A stretch of 6,563 nt of DNA from Gammaproteobacteria bacterium (GCA_003526065.1 DQBD01000076.1:1-6563), one strand, 5' to 3'; positions 1 to 6,563 are shown, counted from the first letter of the stretch. Notes: generated from the sequence alone by a model not told the origin. A program made the numbers and translations.

Positions 1-2347
1 TGCCGACCGGAATGGCGATGCCCAGCTCCGGGCACAGCTCCATGCCCACGGCCCGCACCGCGGCGTAAAGCGCGGCATCCTCACCCGGCTCCCCGGCGGC
101 GGCCATCCAGTTGGCGGACAGCTTGATCGCCGACAGATCCGCCACATCGGCCGCCATCAGGTTGGTGATGGCCTCGCCCACCGCCAGACGGGCCGCGGCG
201 GCCGCATCCAGCACGGCCACCGGCGTGCGCTCGCCCAGCGCCATGGCCTCGCCGGTGTAACCCTCGAAATCGCTGGCGGTGACGGCCACGTCCGCCACCG
301 CGACCTGCCACGGACCAACCAGCTGATCGCGACAGACGCGGCCGCCGACCGTGCGGTCACCGATGGTGATCAGGAATCGCTTGTCGGCCACCGCCGGCAG
401 TTGCAGCACGCGCCGGGCGGCGTCGGCCAGATCGACCGCGTCCAGGTCGAACGGCACCGGCCGGGGCGCCTGGCTGCGCACGTCGCGCTGCAGGCATGGC
501 AGGTGGTCATGCCCGCCGTTGGTGGCGCCACTGGCGCCCTGGCCGAGGATGGCGTGCAGCTCGACATCGATCGGCACATCCGTGCCGGCGGTGTCACGCA
601 CGCGCAGGCGGGCGTCGTCGGTAACCTTGCCCAGTACCGCAAACGGGCAGCGCTCGCGCGCGCAGATGGCGGCGAACCGCTCGCGCTGGTCGGCGCGAAT
701 GACCAGCACGTAGCGCTCCTGCGCCTCGTTGCACCACAGCTCCAGCGGCGACAGGCTGGGGTCGGCACTGGGCACCGCGCGCAGGTCGAACAGGCCACCG
801 CGTCCGGCGGCATCGACGATTTCCGGCACCGCGTTGGACAGGCCACCGGCGCCGACGTCGTGGATGCTCAGGATCGGGTTGTCGTCGCCCAGCTGCCAGC
901 AGCGGTCGATCACTTCCTGTGCCCGGCGCTGCATCTCCGGGTTGCCGCGCTGCACCGAATTGAAGTCCAGCTCGGCGCTGTTGTCGCCGACGCCCAGCGA
1001 CGAGGCGGCACCACCGCCGATGCCGATGCGCATCCCGGGCCCGCCCAGCTGCACCACCAGGCCGTCCACCGGCACGTCTTCCTTGTGCACCTGCTGCGGG
1101 ACGATGTTGCCCATGCCGCCGGCCAGCATGATGGGCTTGTGGTAACCACGCACCCGCTCGCCCACCGCCTGCTGGTAGGTGCGAAAGAAACCGGCCAGGT
1201 TGGGGCGCCCGAACTCGTTGTTGAAGGCGGCGGCACCGATCGGCCCCTCGATCATGATGTCGAGCGCGCTGACGATGCGGTCCGGCTTGCCGTACGGCTG
1301 TTCCCACGGCTGCGCCAGTTCGGGCAGCTCCAGGTTCGACACCATGAAGCCGGTCAGGCCGGCCTTGCTGGCGGCGCCGCGGCCGGTGGCGGCCTCGTCG
1401 CGGATCTCGCCGCCAGCCCCGGTGGCGGCACCGGGAAACGGCGCGATGGCGGTCGGGTGGTTGTGCGTCTCCACCTTGGCCAGGATATGGGCACGGGTGG
1501 TCTGCGGACGGTACTCGCGGCTGTCCGGGTCGACCATCAGCAGCTGCGCCGGCGGCCCCTCGATGACCGCCGCGTTGTCCTTGTACGCCACCAGGGTGCC
1601 GTGCGGCGTGCGCCGGTGGGTGTGACGGATCATCTCGAACAGCGACTGCTCCTGCGCCACCCCGTCGATGATCCATTCGGCGTTGAAGATCTTGTGCCGG
1701 CAGTGCTCGGAATTGACCTGCGCGAACATCATCAGCTCGACGTCGGTCGGATTGCGGCCAAGGCGCGTGAACCAGCGCTCGAGGTAATCGAGTTCGTCCG
1801 GTGACAGCGCCAGGCCCTGCTCGCGGTTGGCCTGTTCGAGCGCGCCCCGACCGCCGCCGAGCAGGTCCACCACCGTCAGCGGCGCCGGTGGCGCGGCCTC
1901 GAACAGGCGGCCCGCCAGCGCCGGGTCGGTGGTGACGATCTCGGTCATGCGGTCGTGCAGCAGCCGCGCGGCGGCCGCCAACTGCGCAGCATCCGGTGTA
2001 CCGGCGCCCAGCGTCAGCCGGTAACGCACGCCGTGCTCGACGCGCCGCACACCGGTCAGGCCACATACGGCGGCAATGTCGGTGGCCTTGCTGGACCACG
2101 GCGTCTGCGTGCCCGGCCGCGGCAGCACCAGCAGCTCACCAGGCGCCAGCGCCAGCGGCGCCGGGGTGGCTTCCAGCAGCTCGGCCAGGCGCCCCAGATC
2201 CGCACCGGCGGTGAGATCGGCCAGGTAGACGGCATCGGCCTGCACGGCCGCCAGCCCAGGCAGCTGCGCACCCAGGCGCTCGTGCAACCGGGCCAGGCGG
2301 AATGCCCCCAGCGCCGGCGTGCCAACCAGAAACGCAGGCTGCGACAT
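1..2347 (-). CDS. purL: Phosphoribosylformylglycinamidine synthase, large single-chain type (3' end beyond window)
   Basis: PurL converts FGAR, ATP and glutamine to FGAM in the fourth step of cytosolic purine synthesis. Reading the minus strand from the ATG at 2347 gives 782 codons without a stop up to the window edge. Signatures seen in order: [14 protein letters not shown] in the N-terminal domain (about residues 76-91), NSEHCRHK (C at 216), ETHNHP (from 293), the glycine-rich [13 protein letters not shown] stretch, [17 protein letters not shown] (H at 496), [12 protein letters not shown] (C at 539), and finally [12 protein letters not shown] and GMELCPELG. The E. coli protein is about 1295 residues, so roughly 500 residues, including the second half of the synthase core and the glutaminase domain, lie to the left of the window. 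The N-terminal domain fused to the synthase core marks the large gammaproteobacterial form, not the small PurL that works with PurS and PurQ. It starts 3 bases after purC, behind a good ribosome-binding site. No frameshift is seen. Confidence 0.97.
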   Translation of the reverse strand, partial: MSQPAFLVGTPALGAFRLARLHERLGAQLPGLAAVQADAVYLADLTAGADLGRLAELLEATPAPLALAPGELLVLPRPGTQTPWSSKATDIAAVCGLTGVRRVEHGVRYRLTLGAGTPDAAQLAAAARLLHDRMTEIVTTDPALAGRLFEAAPPAPLTVVDLLGGGRGALEQANREQGLALSPDELDYLERWFTRLGRNPTDVELMMFAQVNSEHCRHKIFNAEWIIDGVAQEQSLFEMIRHTHRRTPHGTLVAYKDNAAVIEGPPAQLLMVDPDSREYRPQTTRAHILAKVETHNHPTAIAPFPGAATGAGGEIRDEAATGRGAASKAGLTGFMVSNLELPELAQPWEQPYGKPDRIVSALDIMIEGPIGAAAFNNEFGRPNLAGFFRTYQQAVGERVRGYHKPIMLAGGMGNIVPQQVHKEDVPVDGLVVQLGGPGMRIGIGGGAASSLGVGDNSAELDFNSVQRGNPEMQRRAQEVIDRCWQLGDDNPILSIHDVGAGGLSNAVPEIVDAAGRGGLFDLRAVPSADPSLSPLELWCNEAQERYVLVIRADQRERFAAICARERCPFAVLGKVTDDARLRVRDTAGTDVPIDVELHAILGQGASGATNGGHDHLPCLQRDVRSQAPRPVPFDLDAVDLADAARRVLQLPAVADKRFLITIGDRTVGGRVCRDQLVGPWQVAVADVAVTASDFEGYTGEAMALGERTPVAVLDAAAAARLAVGEAITNLMAADVADLSAIKLSANWMAAAGEPGEDAALYAAVRAVGMELCPELGIAIPVG

Positions 2348-2350
2348 GAC

Positions 2351-3079
2351 TTACTCCCCGGCCGGCAGATCCACGCCCAGACGCCGGGCGACCTCTTCGT
2401 AGGCTTCCACAACGCCGCCCAGATCACGCCGGAAGCGGTCCTTGTCCAGGCGCTCGCCGCTGCCCGCATCCCACAGGCGGCAGCCGTCCGGTGTGAACTC
2501 GTCGCCCAGCAGCAACTCACCCGCCTGCCGCCCGAACTCCAGCTTGTAATCGACCAGCGTGATGCCGGCATCCGCGAACAGCGGCGTCAGCACCGCGTTG
2601 ACCTGCAGACTCAGCTCGCGCATGCGCTTCAGGTCCGCGGCGCTGGCCCAGCCGAAGGCGAGCGCGTGGTCCTCGGAAATCATGGGATCGTGCAGGTCGT
2701 CGTTCTTCAGGAACAGCTCGTACAGCGGCGGCGCCAGGCGCTGACCCTCGGTAACGCCCAGGCGACGCACCAGACTGCCGGCCGCCACGTTACGCACCAC
2801 GCACTCGACCGGCACCATCGACAGGCGCCGCACCAGGCTTTCCTGCGGGCCGACCAGGCGCACGAAGTGCGTCGGCACCCCGGCCTCGGCCAGGCGAGTC
2901 ATGACAAAGGCATTGATGTGATTGTTGACCATGCCCTTGCGCGACAGGGCGGCCTTCTTCTCGCCGTCGAACGCCGAGGTGTCGTCCCGGTAGTGCAGCA
3001 GCAGCAGGTCGGCATCCGCGGTGGCGTAAACGGTTTTGGCCTTGCCTCGGTACAGCTCGGCGCCGTGCGGGTAGCTCAT
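2351..3079 (-). CDS. purC: Phosphoribosylaminoimidazole-succinocarboxamide synthase (SAICAR synthetase)
   Basis: PurC joins CAIR and aspartate using ATP to make SAICAR in purine synthesis, in the cytosol. The 242-residue product matches the E. coli enzyme (237 residues) along its whole length. Visible motifs are the N-terminal ATP-binding [11 protein letters not shown] (8-18), DDTSAFDG (32-39), RKGMVNN (47-53), the family signature [19 protein letters not shown] (90-108), [12 protein letters not shown] (122-133), the second signature LVDYKLEFG (175-183), [13 protein letters not shown] (192-204) and the terminal [25 protein letters not shown]. The ATG at 3079 gives the normal N-terminus; upstream there is only a weak GGAA about 6 bases away. 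It follows the hydrolase gene after 54 bases and is nearly joined to purL. I saw no clear promoter in the 54-base gap, so it is probably cotranscribed with the upstream genes. Confidence 0.98.
   Translation of the reverse strand: MSYPHGAELYRGKAKTVYATADADLLLLHYRDDTSAFDGEKKAALSRKGMVNNHINAFVMTRLAEAGVPTHFVRLVGPQESLVRRLSMVPVECVVRNVAAGSLVRRLGVTEGQRLAPPLYELFLKNDDLHDPMISEDHALAFGWASAADLKRMRELSLQVNAVLTPLFADAGITLVDYKLEFGRQAGELLLGDEFTPDGCRLWDAGSGERLDKDRFRRDLGGVVEAYEEVARRLGVDLPAGE
2354..2359 (-). promoter_or_regulatory. Shine-Dalgarno of purL overlapping the end of purC
   Basis: On the minus strand GGGGAG lies 6 bases before the purL ATG and immediately before the purC stop codon TAA (2353-2351). It is the strongest ribosome-binding site in the window and settles the purL start. 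Its position inside the last purC codons suggests translational coupling of the two purine genes. That last point is inference. Confidence 0.75.
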
Positions 3080-3133
3080 GGTCGGTTCCGTGTGGAGGTG
3101 CGTGGATGAACAGTACAGTGATGTCGGTGGCCC

Positions 3134-3901
3134 TCAGGCCAGCGCGCGCCAGTCGAGGCCCTTTTCCTGGTCGGCGATGCCGATCCAGTCGGCGCTGCAA
3201 CCGAGCGCGTCGGCCATGGCGGCACTGGCCAGTTCCGGGCGGTTATTGTGCTCGCTCAGGTGCGCCGCCACGAAGTGCTGCAGGCGCTGACCGTCGAGAC
3301 GGCTGATGAAATCGGCCGCGGCGTCGTTGGACAAGTGCCCCAGGTCGCCGTCGACCCGCCGCTTGAGCGCCGGTGGGTACGGACCGCCGAGCAAGAGCTC
3401 GCGATCATGATTGCACTCGAACAGCAGCGCGTCACAGCCGTCGAGTACGGCCTTCATGTGCGCCGTGGTGTGGCCAAGATCGGTCACCGCGGCGAAGCGC
3501 CGGGCACCGTCCGACAAGCGATACTGGCAGCTCTCGCGTCCATCGTGCGGCACCGGAAACGGTGTGATGTCCAGGTCACCGATGGCCCACGGCGCATGGC
3601 AGTTGATGCGGTGCACCACCGGCAACTCGCCCACCTGCGGCGCCAGCGCCGCCAGCGTGCCCGGCGTGGCCCACACCGGCACCCGGCCGGCCCGTGCCAC
3701 CGGCCCCACGCCACCGACATGGTCGCCGTGTTCGTGGGTCAGCAGGATGGCCGTCAGGTCCGACAACTCGAGCCCGAGCCGCCCCAGGCGCCGGCGGGTC
3801 TCCGCCAGGCCAAAGCCGCAATCGATCAGCAGCGTCGTGGCGCCGGCCTGCACCAGCGTCGCGTTACCGCGACTGCCGCTGCCCAGCGAGGCGAAACGCA
3901 T
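3134..3901 (-). CDS. MBL-fold metallo-hydrolase, WalJ/YycJ-like
   Basis: The 255-residue protein is a complete metallo-beta-lactamase-fold hydrolase with no signal peptide, so it is probably cytosolic. It opens with FASLGSGSRGNATLV (3-17), typical of the YycJ/WalJ group. Metal ligands are visible as THEHGDH (H56, H58, D60, H61), PHD (H119-D120), TDLGH (D141) and FECNHD (E162, H165), with later histidines in GHLSN (H189) and HLSEHNN (H214, H217). Bacillus members of this family have been linked to DNA exonuclease activity and mutation avoidance. Whether that holds here is inference, and the substrate cannot be read from the sequence. The gene lies 6 bases after bamC and 54 before purC. As I recall, Pseudomonas has an MBL gene at this same place between bamC and purC. 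The ATG at 3901 fits the family N-terminus, though its ribosome-binding site is poor, as expected for a downstream operon gene. Confidence 0.92.
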   Translation of the reverse strand: MRFASLGSGSRGNATLVQAGATTLLIDCGFGLAETRRRLGRLGLELSDLTAILLTHEHGDHVGGVGPVARAGRVPVWATPGTLAALAPQVGELPVVHRINCHAPWAIGDLDITPFPVPHDGRESCQYRLSDGARRFAAVTDLGHTTAHMKAVLDGCDALLFECNHDRELLLGGPYPPALKRRVDGDLGHLSNDAAADFISRLDGQRLQHFVAAHLSEHNNRPELASAAMADALGCSADWIGIADQEKGLDWRALA

Positions 3902-3907
3902 GCGCCG

Positions 3908-4564
3908 TCAGTCGAGGTTCTGCTGGATCTTGCGCAGGATGTCTTCGGCGATCGGCGTGGTGACCAGCTTTTCCTTGTCGTCGAACACCAGCACGTTGGT
4001 GTGGTCACCCTCGGACTGCAGCAGCACCAGGAACCGCTCCTCGGCCGTCTTCTGGTCATCGGCCCAGAACATCAGCGTGCGCGAGATGCGCCCACGCGGC
4101 TGGCTGTGGCGGTAATCGACGAAGTACAGCCCGCGCGAGCGGTCGCGGTCGTCCACCTTCATCTCGGCGGCCTCGATGGCCTTGCCAACCGTGCGCCAGG
4201 CGCGGGCGAAGTCCTCCGGCACCACCAGGCGCGCGGCACCGTCCACCCCGCGGTCGACGTACGGTCCGGTCGGTTGCTCGGCACCGTCCTGCGCGACCAG
4301 CTGCTCGGGCGGCGGCGCGGCACCGACGCCGTCGGCCGCCCCCCGGGCAGTGCCGTCGTCCACACCCGGAATCACCAGGGCACCCGAGACGGGCGCGCCG
4401 GTCAGGTCCGGCGGCACCTCCAGCGGCGGCAACGACTGCGCTTCCTTGTACTCCTGCTCCTGCGGATCATGCCCGAGCAACCCGGACAGGCCACCACACC
4501 CGCCCAGCAGCGGCAGGGCCAGGACAACGGTAAGAAGCCGCACCGGCGGCGTTTGAAACTGCAT
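3908..4564 (-). CDS. bamC: Outer-membrane assembly lipoprotein BamC, short form
   Basis: BamC (NlpB) is an accessory lipoprotein of the BAM complex, which inserts beta-barrel proteins into the outer membrane; it binds BamD. From the ATG at 4564 the product has 218 residues. A signal peptide (1-22: basic start, LLTVVLALPLL core) ends in the lipobox LGGC, with the lipidated cysteine at 23. Next comes the conserved DPQEQEYKEAQSLPPLEVPPDLT stretch (33-55), matching the extended BamD-binding segment, then a Gly/Ala/Pro-rich linker to about 108. One folded domain remains (about 110-218), with LVVPEDFARAWRTVGKAIE, GLYFVDY and a final IAEDILRKIQQNL helix. E. coli BamC has about 344 residues and two helix-grip domains, so this form has room for only one. 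An in-frame ATG at 4576 would add four residues; I prefer 4564 because GAGG lies 4 bases upstream of it, a short spacing. A longer in-frame start at 4696 would overlap dapA and bury the signal peptide, so I reject it. It sits between dapA and the hydrolase, the usual place for bamC. Confidence 0.88.
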   Translation of the reverse strand: MQFQTPPVRLLTVVLALPLLGGCGGLSGLLGHDPQEQEYKEAQSLPPLEVPPDLTGAPVSGALVIPGVDDGTARGAADGVGAAPPPEQLVAQDGAEQPTGPYVDRGVDGAARLVVPEDFARAWRTVGKAIEAAEMKVDDRDRSRGLYFVDYRHSQPRGRISRTLMFWADDQKTAEERFLVLLQSEGDHTNVLVFDDKEKLVTTPIAEDILRKIQQNLD

Positions 4565-4578
4565 GATGCCTCGCATGG

Positions 4579-5454
4579 TCACAGGACGGCCGCCTGCCGC
4601 AGGGCGGCACGGACGGCCGCATGATGGGGCGCCGACAACGGCGTCAACGGCAGGCGAATGCCGGCCTCGATCAACTCCATCTCGGCCAGCGCCCACTTCA
4701 CGGGAATGGGGTTGGCCTCGACAAACAGGTCCCGGTGCAGCGCCTGCAGCGGAGCGTCCAGTGCCAGCGTCTGGTCACGCCGCCCGGCCATGGCCGCTTC
4801 GCTCATCGCCGCCATGGCCTGGGGCGCGACATTGGCCGTGACCGATATCACGCCGCGATAGCCCTGCAGCATCAGCTCGGCGGCGATCGCGTCGTCACCG
4901 GAAAACAGCCAGAAATCGTCCGGGCAGGCAGCCAGCAGCTCGGCCCCGCGTTCCAGACTGCCGGTAGCGTCCTTCAGGCCGACGATGTTCGGCACCTCGG
5001 CCAGACGCAACACCGTTTGGGTGCGCAAGTCGCAGGCCGTGCGGCCGGGCACGTTGTAAAGGATCTGCGGGATCGTCACCGCCTGCGCCACGGCCAGGAA
5101 GTGCCGATACAGGCCCTCCTGCGTGGGCTTGTTGTAGTAGGGCGTGACCAGCAGGCAGGCGTCCACGCCAGCGTCGGCGGCGGCCTGGGTCAGTTCGATG
5201 GCCTCGGCGGTGGCATTGGCGCCGGTGCCACCGATGACCGGCACGCGCCCGTCGACCCGGCGCACCACCTCGGCGATGACGCCGATGTGCTCGTCCATGG
5301 CGAGCGTGGGCGACTCGCCGGTGGTGCCCACCGCCACGATGCCGTGCGTACCGGCCTCGACGTGGAATTCGACCAGCCTGGCCAGGGCCGCGTAATCTAC
5401 TGCCCCGGATGCTGTCATCGGGGTAACCAGGGCGACAACGCTGCCGTGGATCAT
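4579..5454 (-). CDS. dapA: 4-hydroxy-tetrahydrodipicolinate synthase
   Basis: DapA condenses pyruvate with aspartate semialdehyde, the first committed step of the diaminopimelate and lysine branch, feeding peptidoglycan and protein synthesis. The 291-residue product is a full-length Schiff-base TIM-barrel aldolase. Its catalytic residues fall at the same numbers as in E. coli: T44-T45 in GTTGESPTL, Y107 in TPYYNKP, Y133 in YNVPGRT, R138 and the Schiff-base lysine K161 in GLKDATG, with FSGDD at 184-188. The start MIHGSVVALVTPM is standard. The ribosome-binding site is weak (GGA about 7 bases upstream) and touches the base of a small hairpin. It is the first gene of the leftward operon and its stop lies 14 bases before the preferred bamC start; dapA-bamC adjacency is widely conserved. 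Lysine feedback cannot be judged from what I read. Confidence 0.98.
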   Translation of the reverse strand: MIHGSVVALVTPMTASGAVDYAALARLVEFHVEAGTHGIVAVGTTGESPTLAMDEHIGVIAEVVRRVDGRVPVIGGTGANATAEAIELTQAAADAGVDACLLVTPYYNKPTQEGLYRHFLAVAQAVTIPQILYNVPGRTACDLRTQTVLRLAEVPNIVGLKDATGSLERGAELLAACPDDFWLFSGDDAIAAELMLQGYRGVISVTANVAPQAMAAMSEAAMAGRRDQTLALDAPLQALHRDLFVEANPIPVKWALAEMELIEAGIRLPLTPLSAPHHAAVRAALRQAAVL

Positions 5455-5463
5455 GCAAAAGTC

Positions 5464-5480
5464 CGGGCTGGAAAAGCCCG
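5464..5480 (-). promoter_or_regulatory. Hairpin in the dapA leader next to the start codon
   Basis: On the minus strand CGGGCT and AGCCCG form a perfect 6-base stem around a 5-base loop (TTTCC). The stem ends 9 bases before the dapA ATG, and its last G begins the only GGA that could serve as ribosome-binding site. If transcription starts where the proposed promoter predicts (about 5476), the hairpin would lie at or straddle the very 5' end of the mRNA. There is no clean U-run after it, so a classic terminator is unlikely. A role in mRNA stability or translation is inference. Confidence 0.4.
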
Positions 5481-5482
5481 CT

Positions 5483-5512
5483 ATGGTACTGACCCGCTCG
5501 ACCGACTGACAA
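5483..5512 (-). promoter_or_regulatory. Possible sigma70-type promoter of the dapA operon
   Basis: The minus strand shows TTGTCA (5512-5507, 5 of 6 to the -35 consensus), an 18-base spacer and TACCAT (5488-5483, 4 of 6 to the -10 consensus). A start near 5476 would give a leader of about 22 bases before the dapA ATG. It is the only pair of boxes I could place in the intergenic region at sensible spacing. Matches of this quality do arise by chance. Confidence 0.4.
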
Positions 5513-5518
5513 GCCGAC

Positions 5519-5536
5519 GCGCCGCCCGGGCGGCGC
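5519..5536. repeat. Perfect 18-base palindrome between dapA and bcp
   Basis: GCGCCGCCCGGGCGGCGC reads the same on both strands, with its centre between 5527 and 5528. It lies 7 bases behind the proposed dapA -35 box and ends 23 bases before the bcp start codon. It could be an operator for a dimeric regulator acting on both divergent genes, or, in a bcp leader RNA, a 7-base stem with a CCGG loop. I do not recognise it as the site of a known regulator. Extreme GC content makes chance palindromes more likely. Confidence 0.6.
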
Positions 5537-5559
5537 CCAACCCGACGGAATCCTCAGCC

Positions 5560-6033
5560 ATGCCAGAACCCGCCCTCGACGCCCCTGCGCCCGACTTCGA
5601 TGCGCCGGCCACCGGCGACCGCTCCATCAGCCTGCGCGAACTGCGTGGCAAGGCCGTGGTGCTGTACTTCTACCCGAAGGACAGCACCCCCGGCTGCACC
5701 CAGGAAGGCCAGGACTTCCAGCGCCTGAGCGATGACTTCGCGCAGCGGGGCGCGGTGATCCTCGGCGTCAGCCGTGACAGCGTCGCCAGCCACGAGAAAT
5801 TCCGCGCCAAGCAGGGCTACACCTTCGACCTGCTGTCGGACACCGACGAGACGGTCTGCCGCCTGTACGACGTGATCCGCGAAAAGAACATGTACGGGCG
5901 CAAGGTGCTGGGCATCGAGCGCAGCACCTTCCTGATCGATGCCGACGGCGTGCTGCGCGCGGCCTGGCGCAAGGTCAAGGTCAAGGGCCACGCCGAGGCG
6001 GTGCTCGAGCACCTGCGCGCCCTCGGCGACTGA
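5560..6033 (+). CDS. bcp: Thioredoxin-dependent thiol peroxidase (Bcp/PrxQ-type peroxiredoxin)
   Basis: Bcp reduces hydrogen peroxide and organic hydroperoxides in the cytosol through a reactive cysteine that is recycled by thioredoxin or a similar thiol donor. The 157-residue product is full length for the family. It shows APDFDAP near the N-terminus, the peroxiredoxin motif PKDSTPGCT with the peroxidatic C46 (P39-T43-C46), LGVSRDSVASHEKF (68-81), LLSDTDE (91-97), and R121 in GIERSTFLIDADG, the expected active-site arginine. In E. coli Bcp the resolving cysteine lies five residues after the peroxidatic one. Here that place (51) is glutamine, and the only other cysteine is C100. The enzyme therefore either works as a one-cysteine type or uses C100; both are inference. 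The ATG at 5560 gives the usual N-terminus; GGAA about 9 bases upstream is a modest ribosome-binding site. It is divergent from dapA, and its end nearly meets that of engB. Confidence 0.96.
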   Translation: MPEPALDAPAPDFDAPATGDRSISLRELRGKAVVLYFYPKDSTPGCTQEGQDFQRLSDDFAQRGAVILGVSRDSVASHEKFRAKQGYTFDLLSDTDETVCRLYDVIREKNMYGRKVLGIERSTFLIDADGVLRAAWRKVKVKGHAEAVLEHLRALGD

Positions 6034-6038
6034 GGCGT

Positions 6039-6563
6039 TCAGCCCGCGGCGGCGTCTTCCGCCAGCCAGGCCAGCACCTGCCGGCGCAGCGCCTGGGCAC
6101 CGGCGCCGTTGAGGCTCGACAGTGGCAGTGCCGGCAACACCGCCGGGTATTCCGCCAGCGCCCGCTCGACCGACCGCAGCGCGGAGTTCAATGCACCGCG
6201 ACCGAGCTTGTCCGCCTTGGTCAGCACGGGCTGCACCGGCAGCGCCAACTCACCGGCGATGGCCAGCAGCTGGCGGTCGCCCACCTGCAACGGGTGGCGC
6301 ACATCCATGAACAGCAACAGTCCACGCAGGCACTGGCGCGCCGCGAAGTAGGCCGGGATGGTCTCGCCCCAGTCGCGGCGCCGCGCGGCCGAAGTGGCGG
6401 CGTACCCGTAGCCGGGCAGGTCCACCAGGCGCCGCCGCTCATCCAGGCAAAAGAACAGCAGTTCCTGGGTCCGCCCGGGCGTCTTGCTGACCCGCGCCAG
6501 CGCCGCCTGCCCGGTGAGTGTGTTGATGGCGCTCGATTTGCCGGCGTTGGAGCGGCCGGCGAA
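6039..6563 (-). CDS. engB: Ribosome-biogenesis GTPase EngB/YsxC/YihA (5' end beyond window)
   Basis: EngB is an essential TRAFAC-class GTPase that helps assemble the large ribosomal subunit. The 174 visible residues carry all five G motifs: G1 GRSNAGKSS (visible residues 3-11), G2 in KTPGRTQ (27-33), G3 DLPGYGYA (48-55), G4 TKAD (115-118) and the G5 region SSLNG (149-153), plus LLLFMDVRHPL typical of the family. E. coli EngB has 210 residues with about 28 ahead of this point, so only the N-terminal extension and start codon are missing to the right. The C-terminus is slightly shorter than in E. coli. Its stop lies 5 bases from the bcp stop on the opposite strand. No frameshift or missing motif is seen. 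Confidence 0.97.
   Translation of the reverse strand, partial: FAGRSNAGKSSAINTLTGQAALARVSKTPGRTQELLFFCLDERRRLVDLPGYGYAATSAARRRDWGETIPAYFAARQCLRGLLLFMDVRHPLQVGDRQLLAIAGELALPVQPVLTKADKLGRGALNSALRSVERALAEYPAVLPALPLSSLNGAGAQALRRQVLAWLAEDAAAG

Noticed and set aside
401..1804. 467-codon open frame on the plus strand opposite purL
   Set aside because: It lies wholly opposite a convincing PurL frame carrying every family motif. Its translation is rich in His, Arg, Gln, Gly and Ala with no recognisable domain, as expected for antisense of GC-rich codons.
594..2099. 501-codon open frame on the minus strand inside purL
   Set aside because: Same strand as PurL but out of frame. The translation is Arg/Gly/Ala-rich and has no motifs, so it is a composition shadow of a GC-rich gene.
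3080..3133. Possible promoter, LexA-like or PurR site in the gap before purC, around the direct repeat ACTGTACTGT on the minus strand
   Set aside because: No -35/-10 pair at proper spacing, no CTG-N10-CAG LexA box and no PurR-like palindrome could be found. The repeat is short enough to be chance.
3248..4624. 458-codon open frame on the plus strand opposite the hydrolase and bamC
   Set aside because: It spans two well-supported genes and their junction on the other strand, has no domain and no ribosome-binding site, and is explained by high GC content.
4565..4696. Longer N-terminus for bamC starting at 4696
   Set aside because: It would overlap the end of dapA by over 100 bases and put about 44 residues ahead of a clear lipoprotein signal peptide, which must be N-terminal.
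5459..5487. bcp promoter on the plus strand using TATGGT (5482-5487) as -10 box
   Set aside because: Nothing resembling a -35 box lies 16-18 bases upstream, and the same bases fit better as the dapA -10 on the other strand. The bcp promoter stays unlocated.
4621..5559. Upstream extension of bcp: its frame stays open for 313 codons, opposite dapA
   Set aside because: Only the part from 5560 matches the peroxiredoxin family. The upstream part is antisense to dapA and of low-complexity composition, so a fusion protein is not supported.

Overview
The window is dense, GC-rich (visibly about two-thirds G+C) bacterial chromosome carrying seven housekeeping genes, two of them cut by the window edges. 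A BamC-type lipoprotein, a large single-chain PurL and the gene order dapA-bamC-MBL hydrolase-purC all point to a gammaproteobacterium. From memory, that order is the one seen in Pseudomonas. The sequence alone does not support naming a genus. I see no mobile element, CRISPR array, phage gene, tRNA or rRNA.

The minus strand from 5454 down to 1 reads as one probable operon. It holds dapA (lysine and diaminopimelate synthesis), bamC (outer-membrane protein assembly), a WalJ/YycJ-like metallo-beta-lactamase-fold hydrolase, purC and purL (purine synthesis). The gaps are about 14, 6, 54 and 3 bases. purL is cut at the left edge after 782 codons, before its glutaminase domain. Its open frame runs off the window, so it has to be read directly from the minus strand.

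At the right, bcp (thiol peroxidase) is transcribed on the plus strand, divergent from dapA across a 105-base intergenic region. That region holds a plausible sigma70-type dapA promoter, a small hairpin just ahead of the dapA start codon, and a perfect 18-base palindrome. bcp converges with engB (ribosome-assembly GTPase, minus strand, 5' end missing), with only 5 bases between the two stop codons.

No undescribed multi-gene system is evident. The points worth a second look are small: the palindrome and hairpin between dapA and bcp, a BamC about 125 residues shorter than the E. coli protein with room for only one folded domain, a Bcp without the usual second cysteine, the apparent absence of gcvR between dapA and bcp, and the tight coupling of purC to purL. 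The many long plus-strand open frames opposite these genes look like composition shadows.
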